Positions 38,334-45,895 of a stretch of 64,000 nt of DNA are shown piece after piece; position 1 is the first letter of the stretch, and each line of letters begins with the position of its first letter. The notes beneath the pieces are model-generated. The model had not been told where the DNA came from and made no database searches. It worked only from the letters and a program-made list of their open reading frames with translations. Both the position numbers and the translations under genes were made by a program. This DNA comes from Streptomyces sp. NBC_00239 (lineage in GTDB: Bacteria; Actinomycetota; Actinomycetes; Streptomycetales; Streptomycetaceae): the NCBI RefSeq assembly GCF_036194065.1, contig NZ_CP108096.1:1-64000 (forward strand). The letters are read 5' to 3'.

Positions 38334-39295
38334 GCGGGCCCCTCGCCGTGCTCCCCGCTCCGTCGGCGCGGTGGCGGCCCGGCCGCATGGGCCTGTCCTG
38401 CTGCAGCACGGGTACCTGTCGGCCCCCGAAACGTCTTCGCCTGCCGAAGCGGCCGTCCTTCCGCGGGCGTCGACCTCGGGTGCTGGATCTGTTTTGCTGC
38501 GCCGGCGGCGCCGGGATGGGGTACTACCGGGCGGGGTTCGACGTCGTGGGCGTCGACATCAGCCCGCGGCCCCACTATCCCTTTGAGTTCCATCAGGCCG
38601 ATGCCCTGGAGTTCGCCCACGAGTACGTCCAGGACTTCGACTTGGTCCACGCCTCGCCTCCGTGTCAGCACTCGTGCACGCTCACCAAGGGCACGAACAG
38701 GGGCCGCGAGTACGTCGACTTGATCCCGGCGACGCGCGCGCTGCTCGCCTGGTACGGGGTGCCCTCCGTCATGGAGAACGTCCAGGGCTCCGAGCTGCGG
38801 CGGGACCTGGTCCTTTGCGGCGAGATGTTCGGGCTCGGCGTCTTGCGACACCGCATATTCGAGGTCGACTACTGGCGCGGAAACCGACGCCCGCACCAGC
38901 CCCACCGCGGCTACGTCCGCGGCCTGCGGCACGGCGTGTGGCGGGACGGTCCGTACATCGCGGCCTACGGCAAGGGCGGCGGCAAGGGCACCGTGCGCGA
39001 GATGCAGCAGGCCATGGACATCCACTGGACCGACGTCCATGAGGAGCTCACCGAGGCGATCCCGCCCGCGTACACCGAGTACATCGGCAACGAGTTCCTC
39101 ACCACGGGCGAGTGGGGCGCCATCGCCCGCGGGATCCCGGACACCGCCCCCATTCCGGAGATCATGCGCCCGTATCTGCGGCTCAACTCTGCGGGCCGGC
39201 TCGTCTCGACGGGGAAGCGCCCTCAGACTCCCGCCCCCTCGCTGCAGCCCCTCCTCCCGCCGTTCTCTGTTCCCCTCATGAAGGAGGCCAGTTGA
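38330..39295 (+). CDS. C5 cytosine DNA methyltransferase, 321 aa
   Basis: GTG 38330 overlaps the previous stop. C5-methyltransferase motifs: I VLDLFCCAGGAGMGYYRAGF, II-like VGVDIS, IV ASPPCQHS with the catalytic Cys of PC, VI VMENVQG (ENV), VIII-like RHRIFEVDYW. Length and the short target-recognition part fit the small orphan enzymes of phages and plasmids. No restriction endonuclease is adjacent, so it probably protects the element's DNA from host restriction or marks it. Overlaps the next gene by TTGA. Confidence 0.85.
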   Translation: MSGPLAVLPAPSARWRPGRMGLSCCSTGTCRPPKRLRLPKRPSFRGRRPRVLDLFCCAGGAGMGYYRAGFDVVGVDISPRPHYPFEFHQADALEFAHEYVQDFDLVHASPPCQHSCTLTKGTNRGREYVDLIPATRALLAWYGVPSVMENVQGSELRRDLVLCGEMFGLGVLRHRIFEVDYWRGNRRPHQPHRGYVRGLRHGVWRDGPYIAAYGKGGGKGTVREMQQAMDIHWTDVHEELTEAIPPAYTEYIGNEFLTTGEWGAIARGIPDTAPIPEIMRPYLRLNSAGRLVSTGKRPQTPAPSLQPLLPPFSVPLMKEAS

Positions 39296-39732
39296 CTACG
39301 CCCCCGCATCTCACCGATGTGCCCCAACGGTTCCTGGGCATCCCTGTCCCCGACGAGATCCGGCGCCAGTGGCACACCTGGGGCGCCGCGGCCTGGCGCC
39401 GCAGCCGGCATATGGACACCAACAACCTCTTCCCGCCCGACCAGCGCTACACGGTCCGCGCGCCCGCCGCGATGTGCCCGCGCCACCGGGAGTCGTGGCT
39501 GGGCTACCGGAACATGAACTTCGACCCGGTCAGCGGGAACCGGTGGCCCGGACACCCCGGCTCCCCGTTCATACCCGTCGGCCGGAACCTGGCCAGGGTC
39601 TCCGAGGAGCGTCGGTGCGAGTGGGACGAGAAGGCGTCCGCCCAGATGCGCCTGATCGAGGAGATATGTCTGTCCGGCCGCTCCCCGCAGTGCGACCGGC
39701 CGAGCCCTGCGGGCGAGAGTTCGCCGGTGTGA
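39292..39732 (+). CDS. Hypothetical protein coupled to the methyltransferase, 146 aa
   Basis: TTG 39292 is four bases after AGGAGG and overlaps the methyltransferase stop. Trp/Arg-rich protein: PQRFLGIPVPDEIRRQWHTW, an MCPRHRES motif and a long helix (QMRLIEEICLSG), with CDRP at the end. It resembles small zinc-dependent partners but no family is certain. Translational coupling suggests a role with the methylase. Confidence 0.7.
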   Translation: MTTPPHLTDVPQRFLGIPVPDEIRRQWHTWGAAAWRRSRHMDTNNLFPPDQRYTVRAPAAMCPRHRESWLGYRNMNFDPVSGNRWPGHPGSPFIPVGRNLARVSEERRCEWDEKASAQMRLIEEICLSGRSPQCDRPSPAGESSPV

Positions 39733-39829
39733 GCCGAGGGCCATCTGCGGTGTTCGGGACTCGGGGTGCTGGTCCGTGGGGACGGCCGGCTCGCAGGTGA
39801 CGGAGATCGGCTGGCGTCGTTCTCTGATC

Positions 39830-40213
39830 ATGATGGAGACGACGGCCGGGAAACCGGTGGCCGAGCTGAGCGCGTACCTGCAGGACCTGGTCCGAAACGA
39901 TCCAGCGCGGGCACTGCCCGCGGTGGGCGAGGTGGTGATGGTGCTTCACGCGGTGGCGCTGGCCTCGGTCAACGTGGCGCCATCCCCGGACTTCTTCGAC
40001 GTTGGCAAGAACCTCGCGCGCATCGACGACGCGGGCACCGAGATCATGTTGGCCACGGGGGATCTCCTCCGTCCCGCGTGCCAGGAACAGAGCGCCGTCA
40101 AGTTCTCCCGGATGGAGGCGCTGATCGCCTCCCTGCCCGCACCCCGCACGCAACAGGACTGGCGGCAGCCGTCGACCGGCCTCTCGCCGCTGACCTCGGG
40201 CGGCGGTGTGTAG
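39830..40213 (+). CDS. Hypothetical helical protein, 127 aa, start uncertain
   Basis: ATG 39830 (ATGATGG) is taken; GTG starts at 39776 and 39797 are also in frame. Helical protein (VAELSAYLQDLVRNDPARAL, VVMVLHAVALASVNVAP, KNLARIDDAGTEIMLATG) with a proline-rich end. Not recognised. It is convergent with the minus genes at 40347-41508. Confidence 0.6.
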   Translation: MMETTAGKPVAELSAYLQDLVRNDPARALPAVGEVVMVLHAVALASVNVAPSPDFFDVGKNLARIDDAGTEIMLATGDLLRPACQEQSAVKFSRMEALIASLPAPRTQQDWRQPSTGLSPLTSGGGV

Positions 40214-40346
40214 CGGGGACGGGCCGGCTCCGTCGGTCATCTCCGCCGGCCTTCGGGGCGCTCCGCAGGGTCCCGGGGGCGCGCACCGGGCCGTTGGCGG
40301 GGCGGGGCGGCTGAGCGAGCTGCTGGTGACGCCGGTGTCCGGCTGG

Positions 40347-40517
40347 TCAGGCAGCGTCGGCCGGGATGAGGCCGAAGTCGAGGGCCTTCTGCGACTCCCG
40401 CAGCGTCTGCTGCGCAGTACGGCGCGCCTCGGTCAGGACGTCGCCGAGCTCCTCGACGAGGCTGGTGTAGATCGGTGCGTCGCCGGCAGGGGTGCTGCTG
40501 GTCTGCGGTGTGGTCAC
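40347..40517 (-). CDS. Small helical protein, 56 aa, intact copy of the 15643 pseudogene
   Basis: GTG 40517 has GGGGAG upstream; ATG 40613, overlapping the stop of the gene before (TAATG), would give 88 aa. Product: GDAPIYTSLVEELGDVLTEA, RRTAQQTLRESQKALDF and a short tail. A damaged copy lies at 15643-15806, which argues for the shorter start because its own start is at the corresponding place. Function unknown. Confidence 0.65.
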   Translation of the reverse strand: MTTPQTSSTPAGDAPIYTSLVEELGDVLTEARRTAQQTLRESQKALDFGLIPADAA

Positions 40518-40612
40518 GGTGTTGTTCTCCCCCGGGGCGTGGACAGCAGGTGCCGAGTGTACGGCGACGGTGAGGTCGGCCTCCGGCCCCGTGCATCTGC
40601 CGGTGTGGGCCA

Positions 40613-41197
40613 TTACGCCGGCACGGGCCGTCCGAGGCCGCCTTGCGGGTCGGGGGCGGGCTCCAGGTCGTCGCCCCCTCGCCCGTCATCGCGGCAGAAC
40701 GGGCACCAGGGCTGGAACCGGTTGTGCGTGCGCATCACCAGGGTGCTGCATGCACACGCTGCCAGGGCGAGGCTCAGGGCGGTGCGGGGCACTTCGGGCG
40801 GGAGCTGTGCGCCGACGGCGAGGTAGAGCGGCTCGCATCCTGCCACTGTCAGAAGAAGGGTGAGGATTCCGGTTGCCTGGGTCCGGCGGCCGGTGCCGTA
40901 GGCGCTGTGGAAGAGGGCCAACTGCCGGTGCGTGCGGGGCTTGTTCTGGGCCTCGTCGGCTGCGTCAAGGGGCATTTCCTTGATGCATTCGTCGCACAGG
41001 GGGCCCTTTCGGTGCCGGACCCGAAGCACGATGCCGGTGGCCATCACCGCGATCGCGACGCCTGTGGCCGCTGCGCCGATGACGCTGCCGGCGGGCACGA
41101 GCCAGGAGGCAGCGATCACGCCGATGACGGCTGAGACGTATACGGCATCGCCATAGTGCCGGTGCCGGAACTCCTTCAATCGCCGTCTGAAAATCAC
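40613..41197 (-). CDS. Membrane protein with Cys pairs, 194 aa
   Basis: GTG 41197 overlaps the stop of the XRE gene (GTGA). Two transmembrane helices near residues 18-60 (YVSAVIGVIAASWLVPAG, IAVMATGIVLRV), a cytoplasmic CDECIKEMPLDAADEAQ loop, and one or two more around residues 108-150. The end has WCPFC. Cys pairs on the same side may bind metal. Cotranscribed with the XRE regulator, which may control it. Confidence 0.75.
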   Translation of the reverse strand: MIFRRRLKEFRHRHYGDAVYVSAVIGVIAASWLVPAGSVIGAAATGVAIAVMATGIVLRVRHRKGPLCDECIKEMPLDAADEAQNKPRTHRQLALFHSAYGTGRRTQATGILTLLLTVAGCEPLYLAVGAQLPPEVPRTALSLALAACACSTLVMRTHNRFQPWCPFCRDDGRGGDDLEPAPDPQGGLGRPVPA

Positions 41198-41508
41198 GAG
41201 TTCACACCTTCCTCGGCAACCTCAGTTGAGACGGCTGACGCTCCGGACTCGGCCCGCGTACGCGGCTGCAGCGTGACAACCAGGTCGGCGTCGAGAGAGT
41301 CGGCCACCCGAAGGAGGAGATCCAGCTTGGGCAGGGCGCCCGCTCCTTCGAGCCGAGACACGTGCGGCTGTCTCATGCCGGCCCGTTCGGCGAGTTCCCG
41401 CTGTGACCATCCCAGGGCGGTACGCCGGTCGTGCACGGCTTGCGCGATGGCGTAGAGCAGCTCTCGCAGCGCGAGTTCATGGGCGGCCCGCCCATCGTTC
41501 CCCGTCAT
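41194..41508 (-). CDS. XRE-family regulator, leaderless, 104 aa
   Basis: ATG 41508. HTH: RRTALGWSQRELAERAGMRQ and PHVSRLEGAGALPKLDLLLR, the classical Xre/Cro pattern (residues about 28-80). A 16-bp perfect inverted repeat (41507-41540) covers the start codon, with TTGACA and TATACC reading into the gene at -35/-10 distance, so the transcript is leaderless or nearly so and is autoregulated. It heads the operon with the membrane protein at 40613. Confidence 0.85.
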   Translation of the reverse strand: MTGNDGRAAHELALRELLYAIAQAVHDRRTALGWSQRELAERAGMRQPHVSRLEGAGALPKLDLLLRVADSLDADLVVTLQPRTRAESGASAVSTEVAEEGVNS

Positions 41509-41540
41509 ACCACTGACGGTATAGATACCGTCAGTGGTAT
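41507..41540. promoter_or_regulatory. XRE operator and promoter
   Basis: ATACCACTGACGGTAT and its exact complement separated by AG. The minus-strand -35 TTGACA overlaps one arm and a TATACC -10 lies at the other; the ATG is within the repeat. Not of the GACCC type. Confidence 0.75.
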
Positions 41541-41698
41541 GTCAAAGTAGCGACCGCCCGCCTGCCCTTCCGAAGTCGCCGCCAAGTGGCGAGCGGCGCC
41601 GCCGAGTCGGGCGACGGGGGCGCCCCGAGCCCGCCCGAACACCTGACGCGCCAACGCCCGGCCGAATGGCCACGAGCAACGGAAGAAGCATCGCACAT

Positions 41699-41739
41699 GA
41701 CCCTATTAACTTGATTCATAGTGGGGGTTCGCGTACGAT
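41699..41739 (+). promoter_or_regulatory. GACCC-box promoter P13
   Basis: GACCC at 41699, -35 TTGATT at 41711-41716, 17-base spacer, -10 TACGAT at 41734-41739. Drives the operon 41841-49248. Confidence 0.75.
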
Positions 41740-41840
41740 TGGAGCATGTCGGCGGGTGCTTCCGCCTCCACGGACGGCCATTGCGCCGCGCACCCTCAGA
41801 CACCCAGCGACCCAAATAATTTTACCGATGGGGGTACTAC

Positions 41841-42239
41841 TTGGCTTCCAGTGACAGCGTCGTCAGCTTCGGCTGGGAACTGCACTTCGAGGACGGGCGC
41901 AGCGACAAGTTCTACCGCTTCATCGTCGTCACCGGAGACGAGGCCATCGTGCTCGGACTCCACGGCAAGCGCGGCGACAAGGGACAGATCGGCCTCGTCC
42001 ACACGCAGATCACCGCCGCTGAGGCGCTGCGCCACGCGGTGCAGCGGTCCCGCGACAAGGAAAAGAAGGGCTACGCGCAGAGTCGGGACTTCACCCTCTT
42101 CGACCTGCCCACGGATCTCTCCGATCCTGCCTCCGCCAGCGGCAACGCCCACCGGATCGCTCAGCACTTCGGTAAGCACGCCCGCGAGGCGGGCACGGAA
42201 CTCGATCTCGCCTCGCACATTCCGGGCTCGAACTTCTAG
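41841..42239 (+). CDS. WGR-like domain protein, 132 aa
   Basis: TTG 41841 follows GGGGG at about seven bases; the longer frame from ATG 41746 is in the other phase and is not coding. Beta-rich WGR-like pattern: KFYRFIVVTGDEAIVLGL, HGKRGDKGQIGL (in place of WGRIGxxGQ), TAAEALRHAVQRSRDKEKKG and Y. WGR domains bind nucleic acid and accompany PARP-like and ATPase systems in bacteria. It precedes MoxR and VWA genes, which is a typical company for it. Confidence 0.7.
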   Translation: MASSDSVVSFGWELHFEDGRSDKFYRFIVVTGDEAIVLGLHGKRGDKGQIGLVHTQITAAEALRHAVQRSRDKEKKGYAQSRDFTLFDLPTDLSDPASASGNAHRIAQHFGKHAREAGTELDLASHIPGSNF

Positions 42240-42282
42240 CAGCCCGCTCCGCCCCTGCACCTCTCTCGCCACCAGGAGTCTC

Positions 42283-43251
42283 TTGCCCACCTTTACGGAT
42301 CAGATGGACCAGCGCGGCCGCGCGGTACTGGAGGACCTCGAGCGCGAGCGCACTCAGCAGAACGCGCCCATGCCGTCCCCGCCCGCCCTGTCGTCCGCAC
42401 TCGCGCCGGTCGGCCCGCAGGTCCGCCCGAGCGGCCATCTCTACCAGCCCCGCATGGTCGGCCCGTTGGAAGACCTCGCGTTCCTTCGGGACGCCCGCGC
42501 CCACCACGAGCACGTACTGCTCGTCGGGCCGCCCGGCACTGGCAAGACCGCTCTGAGCGAGGCGGCGTTCGTCCAGGACGCCGTCGACGGCCTGCACACG
42601 GGTCTGGAGACGATCGTTGGCACCGCCGACACCGACGTGCCGGACTTCGTTGGCACCTTCGTCCAGGACCCGGACACGGAGCTCTACGAGTGGGTCCCGG
42701 GCCCGCTCATCCGCAGCATCGAGAACGACGTCCCGCTCCTGGTCGACGAGATCGCCCTGATCGACCCCCGGGTCCTGACCGTGCTGTACCCGCTTATGGA
42801 CGGCCGCGGCGAGCTGCACGTCACGATGAACCCGAAGCTGCCCCCGCTCAAGGTCGGCCCCAACTGGTTCGTCATCGGCGCCTGCAACCCCGACGTTCCC
42901 GGGGCGAACCTGAGTGACGCACTGCGCAGCCGGTTCCACCACCACGTCGAAGTCGCCACCGACTGGGATCTGGCCGCCGACCTCGGCGTGCCGGTGGACC
43001 TGATCACCGTGGCCAAGAACCTGGAGAGCCGCAAGGCCCAGGAGACGTACGAGGGCTGGATCCCGCAGCTGCGTGACGCGCTGTCCTTCGCCGAGGCGAC
43101 CGGCCGCTACGGACAGGGATTCGCCGTCTCCGGTCTGCTGCGCAAGTGTCCCTCGCAGGACCGCGATGAGTTCGCTGCGGCCATGGCGGAGAAGTTCGGT
43201 GAGACCCCGGCGCTCTCGCTGGGCACCCGGGTCCCCGCGGGGCGCCGGTGA
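42283..43251 (+). CDS. MoxR-type AAA+ ATPase, 322 aa
   Basis: TTG 42283 follows AGGAG at four bases. AAA+ core: Walker A GPPGTGKT (residues 83-90), a pore/exchange segment with ETIVGTADTDVPDFVGTF, Walker B LLVDEIALID (about 152-161), sensor 1 VIGACNPD, arginine finger LRSRFHHHVEV. MoxR ATPases act as chaperones with a von Willebrand protein, inserting metal or activating a partner. Its partner follows at once (GTGA overlap). Length is usual for the family. Confidence 0.85.
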   Translation: MPTFTDQMDQRGRAVLEDLERERTQQNAPMPSPPALSSALAPVGPQVRPSGHLYQPRMVGPLEDLAFLRDARAHHEHVLLVGPPGTGKTALSEAAFVQDAVDGLHTGLETIVGTADTDVPDFVGTFVQDPDTELYEWVPGPLIRSIENDVPLLVDEIALIDPRVLTVLYPLMDGRGELHVTMNPKLPPLKVGPNWFVIGACNPDVPGANLSDALRSRFHHHVEVATDWDLAADLGVPVDLITVAKNLESRKAQETYEGWIPQLRDALSFAEATGRYGQGFAVSGLLRKCPSQDRDEFAAAMAEKFGETPALSLGTRVPAGRR

Positions 43252-45041
43252 CGGCCGCCGTGGCGGGCACGGAACCCGCTCCGCTGGAGGACGTCGACGC
43301 GGACCTGCTGGACGCCCGGCGTGCGCTCGCCCGGCGCCTGGGCTCCATCATCAACACCCTTGCCGACCGTGACGACGTGCTGCTCACCATGGTGTGGGAC
43401 GGCGCTCCCACGGCGGACGCGGCCTGGTTCGACCCGGCGCTGATCAAGGTCACGGTCAACGGGGCGATCGCGCTGAAGGACGGCGTGCACCCGGACCAGA
43501 TCGACCCGCTCAGTGTCTCGGGCCGGCTGCGGCACCCGGTGATCGTCGGCATGTCCGCGCACGAGGCCGGGCACGCCCGCAGCACCCGCTGGGAGAACTG
43601 GCCCGAGTCTGCGGGACGTGCGGTGATCCGCGCGGCCGTCCTGCTTGAGGAGCCCCGGATCGAGGCGCGTCACCTCCAGGAGCGCCCGGCGGACCGCGTC
43701 TTCCTGCGCGCCTGCGCGAGCACCATCGTGCTGCCCGCGCAGCGCACCGCTTCACCGACGTACGACCGGTGGCGCGCCGCGGCCGGTGCCGCTCTCATCC
43801 TGGGCCGGGCGGACGCCGGTGTGCTCACCGAGACCGAGGTCGAGCCGGTTCGCTCGGCGTCCGAGTCCGTCCTGGGTTCCGGTGATCTCTCCCGGCTTCG
43901 GGCCCTGTGGCAGGAGGTCCTGGCCCTCGCCGACGGTGACCAGACCGGGCTGCTGGATGTCGCCCGCCGCTGGGTGGAGGTCGTCGGCGCTGATCTTGAC
44001 GACGACCTGCCCGGCATCGGGTGCGCCGCGGGCGAGCCCCACGAGTCCTCGGATGCGAGTGCGGACGGGGACCCGCTCGGCGCGGCCGTGGCCAGTGTCA
44101 CCGTCGCGGCCTCGGTTCACGCCCAGATCTCCACGGGCGCAATGCCCGACCCCGAGCAGGAGCGTCGTCTCCAGGAGGCGGCTGCCCGGCGGCAGAAGGA
44201 ACGCCGGGCCGAGGACGCCGCACAGCAGGCCGCACGGCAGGCTGCACAGCGCGTGTTCCCGCCCGCCCCCGCGCCGTCCTCACGCCGCTCGCGGCCTAGG
44301 AACCCGGTCCGCGGCCACCGTGCACCCACTCCGCTGGAGCGGGCGGCCGCCCGGCGTCTGGGTGCCGCGCTCGCCAGGGCTCGGTTCCGCGACACCGCCC
44401 GGGTCCGCGTCGCCTCCGCGCTCCCGCCGGGCCGCCTGTCCGGCCGCGACGCGATGCTCGGTGCGGCGCAGAGCGCCCTGGGCGTGCCGGTCACCGCCCG
44501 GCCGTTTCGCACCGTGAAGCGCAAGCGCACGGACGACCCGCCGGTCGCAGTCGGCGTGGCCGTCGACGTCTCCGGATCGATGAGCGCCTACACCTCGATC
44601 GTCGCTTCGACGGCCTGGATGTTCGCGCACGGAACCCGTGAGGTCGCGGGAAAGGCGGCGACCGTGGCCTTCGGCACGGCCGTCACCCCGATCGTCTCCC
44701 CCGGCCAGCCGCCGTCCCAGGTCACCGAGTTTCACGCGAACGACGGCAACCACCGCTTCACTGAAGCCGCCAACGCCCTCGACGGCGCGCTGGGGCTCTC
44801 CCGCCAGCACGGTGCCCGCGTCCTGGTCGTCGTGTCCGACGGCCACTGGGAGCCGGAGGAGCGCATCGGCGGCGAACGGCTCGTACGGCGCCTGACCAAG
44901 GCGGGCGTCCACGTTCTGTGGTTCTGTCTCGACCCCGGCTCCAACGTCCTGCCCGACGCCCGCCGCCTGGACGTTGCCCAGGTCGCCGACATTCCGGCCG
45001 CCTTGAGCGCCGCGCTGGTCTCCGCGCTTCGTCACGCCTGA
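43248..45041 (+). CDS. Metallopeptidase-like/VWA protein, MoxR partner, 597 aa
   Basis: GTG 43248 overlaps the MoxR stop. An N-terminal domain has MSAHEAGHARSTRW, an HExxH-type zinc motif (H105-E106-A-G-H109) with an acidic LLEEPRIEAR helix after it, as in metallopeptidases linked to VWA proteins. A charged Gln/Arg/Ala linker (about 280-330) follows, then a VWA domain with MIDAS VAVDVSGSMS near residue 437 and VSDGHWEPEE. With MoxR it forms the classical ATPase-VWA pair that senses stress or activates metal enzymes. Confidence 0.85.
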   Translation: MTAAVAGTEPAPLEDVDADLLDARRALARRLGSIINTLADRDDVLLTMVWDGAPTADAAWFDPALIKVTVNGAIALKDGVHPDQIDPLSVSGRLRHPVIVGMSAHEAGHARSTRWENWPESAGRAVIRAAVLLEEPRIEARHLQERPADRVFLRACASTIVLPAQRTASPTYDRWRAAAGAALILGRADAGVLTETEVEPVRSASESVLGSGDLSRLRALWQEVLALADGDQTGLLDVARRWVEVVGADLDDDLPGIGCAAGEPHESSDASADGDPLGAAVASVTVAASVHAQISTGAMPDPEQERRLQEAAARRQKERRAEDAAQQAARQAAQRVFPPAPAPSSRRSRPRNPVRGHRAPTPLERAAARRLGAALARARFRDTARVRVASALPPGRLSGRDAMLGAAQSALGVPVTARPFRTVKRKRTDDPPVAVGVAVDVSGSMSAYTSIVASTAWMFAHGTREVAGKAATVAFGTAVTPIVSPGQPPSQVTEFHANDGNHRFTEAANALDGALGLSRQHGARVLVVVSDGHWEPEERIGGERLVRRLTKAGVHVLWFCLDPGSNVLPDARRLDVAQVADIPAALSAALVSALRHA

Positions 45042-45132
45042 CCCATCCTCCCCCGCGGGCGGGCCCTCCACGGACCCGCCCGCCTCTCCCGGGCGCCGAC
45101 GAAAAGCGGCGCCCCCTCACCGAGGAGCCTGC

Positions 45133-45765
45133 GTGCCCATCACCACCCTTCGGGACGCCCGGCAGGCCGCGAAGGCTCTGTCCGAGGGCGGCCCGATCGC
45201 CGCCTTCGCCGCCGGCCGCGGCACTCCGGAATGCTTCGCCCGTCTGCGCCTGGCGCTGTCCGGCATGCGCCACGAGAGCCTGGTCACCGAAGCGGCCCTG
45301 AACATGACGGACGGCCCCGATGACCCCTACATGGAGCGGGGAAAGCAGGAGATGGCCGAGATCACCTCCGCCATCAGTGACCTGCTGGCCTGGACCGAGC
45401 AGCAGCTCTGCCAGGTCGAGAAGTGCGACTGCCGCGCCGACCGTCTGCTGCGCCAGCTCCTCGAGGAAGCCCACATACCCGAACAGACCGGCCACTCCGC
45501 CTCGTTGGGACGCAACAACTGCGTCATCGCCGGCCACTTCGAGCCCGAGCCCGACAAGCGGACCGCGTACGTCCTCATCGAGCACCGCAACCACATCGAG
45601 CACGCCGTCCGGATGCACCACGGATGGCGCGCCCGCCTCGTCACGGCCGCCGGCGTCATCACGCTGTACGCATCACCGGGCTACCCGCAGACCCCGGTCG
45701 CCGAATACCGCGACGACACCCACGCCTGCGTCCGCGCGGTCGTAGGCGCACTGCACCACGACTGA
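45133..45765 (+). CDS. Hypothetical protein, 210 aa
   Basis: GTG start with GAGGAG upstream, 90 bases after the VWA gene (a 9-bp GC hairpin, 45056-45084, lies between). Helical N-terminal half (RDARQAAKALSEGGPIAAF, MAEITSAISDLLAWTEQQL) with CDCRADRLL; the C-terminal half is alpha/beta (AGHFEPEPDKRTAYVLIEH, WRARLVTAAGVITLY). Unrecognised. Between MoxR/VWA and the RNB exonuclease in the same operon. Confidence 0.75.
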   Translation: MPITTLRDARQAAKALSEGGPIAAFAAGRGTPECFARLRLALSGMRHESLVTEAALNMTDGPDDPYMERGKQEMAEITSAISDLLAWTEQQLCQVEKCDCRADRLLRQLLEEAHIPEQTGHSASLGRNNCVIAGHFEPEPDKRTAYVLIEHRNHIEHAVRMHHGWRARLVTAAGVITLYASPGYPQTPVAEYRDDTHACVRAVVGALHHD

Positions 45766-45895
45766 CGACCGAATCCCCACCGCTGCCACGCCGGGTTCCT
45801 GACAACGCGGCAAACCCTGCCCGAGATGTTGGACATGATGAAGCCCGCGCCGTGGCCGTCCGCCGTACGGCCACGGCGCGTCACGGAAGGAAGAC

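Noticed and set aside
41746..42282. ATG 41746 after GGAGC, in frame with the MoxR gene
   Set aside because: The frame crosses the WGR-like gene out of phase and has random Ser/Arg-rich composition; MoxR has its own TTG 42283 with AGGAG.
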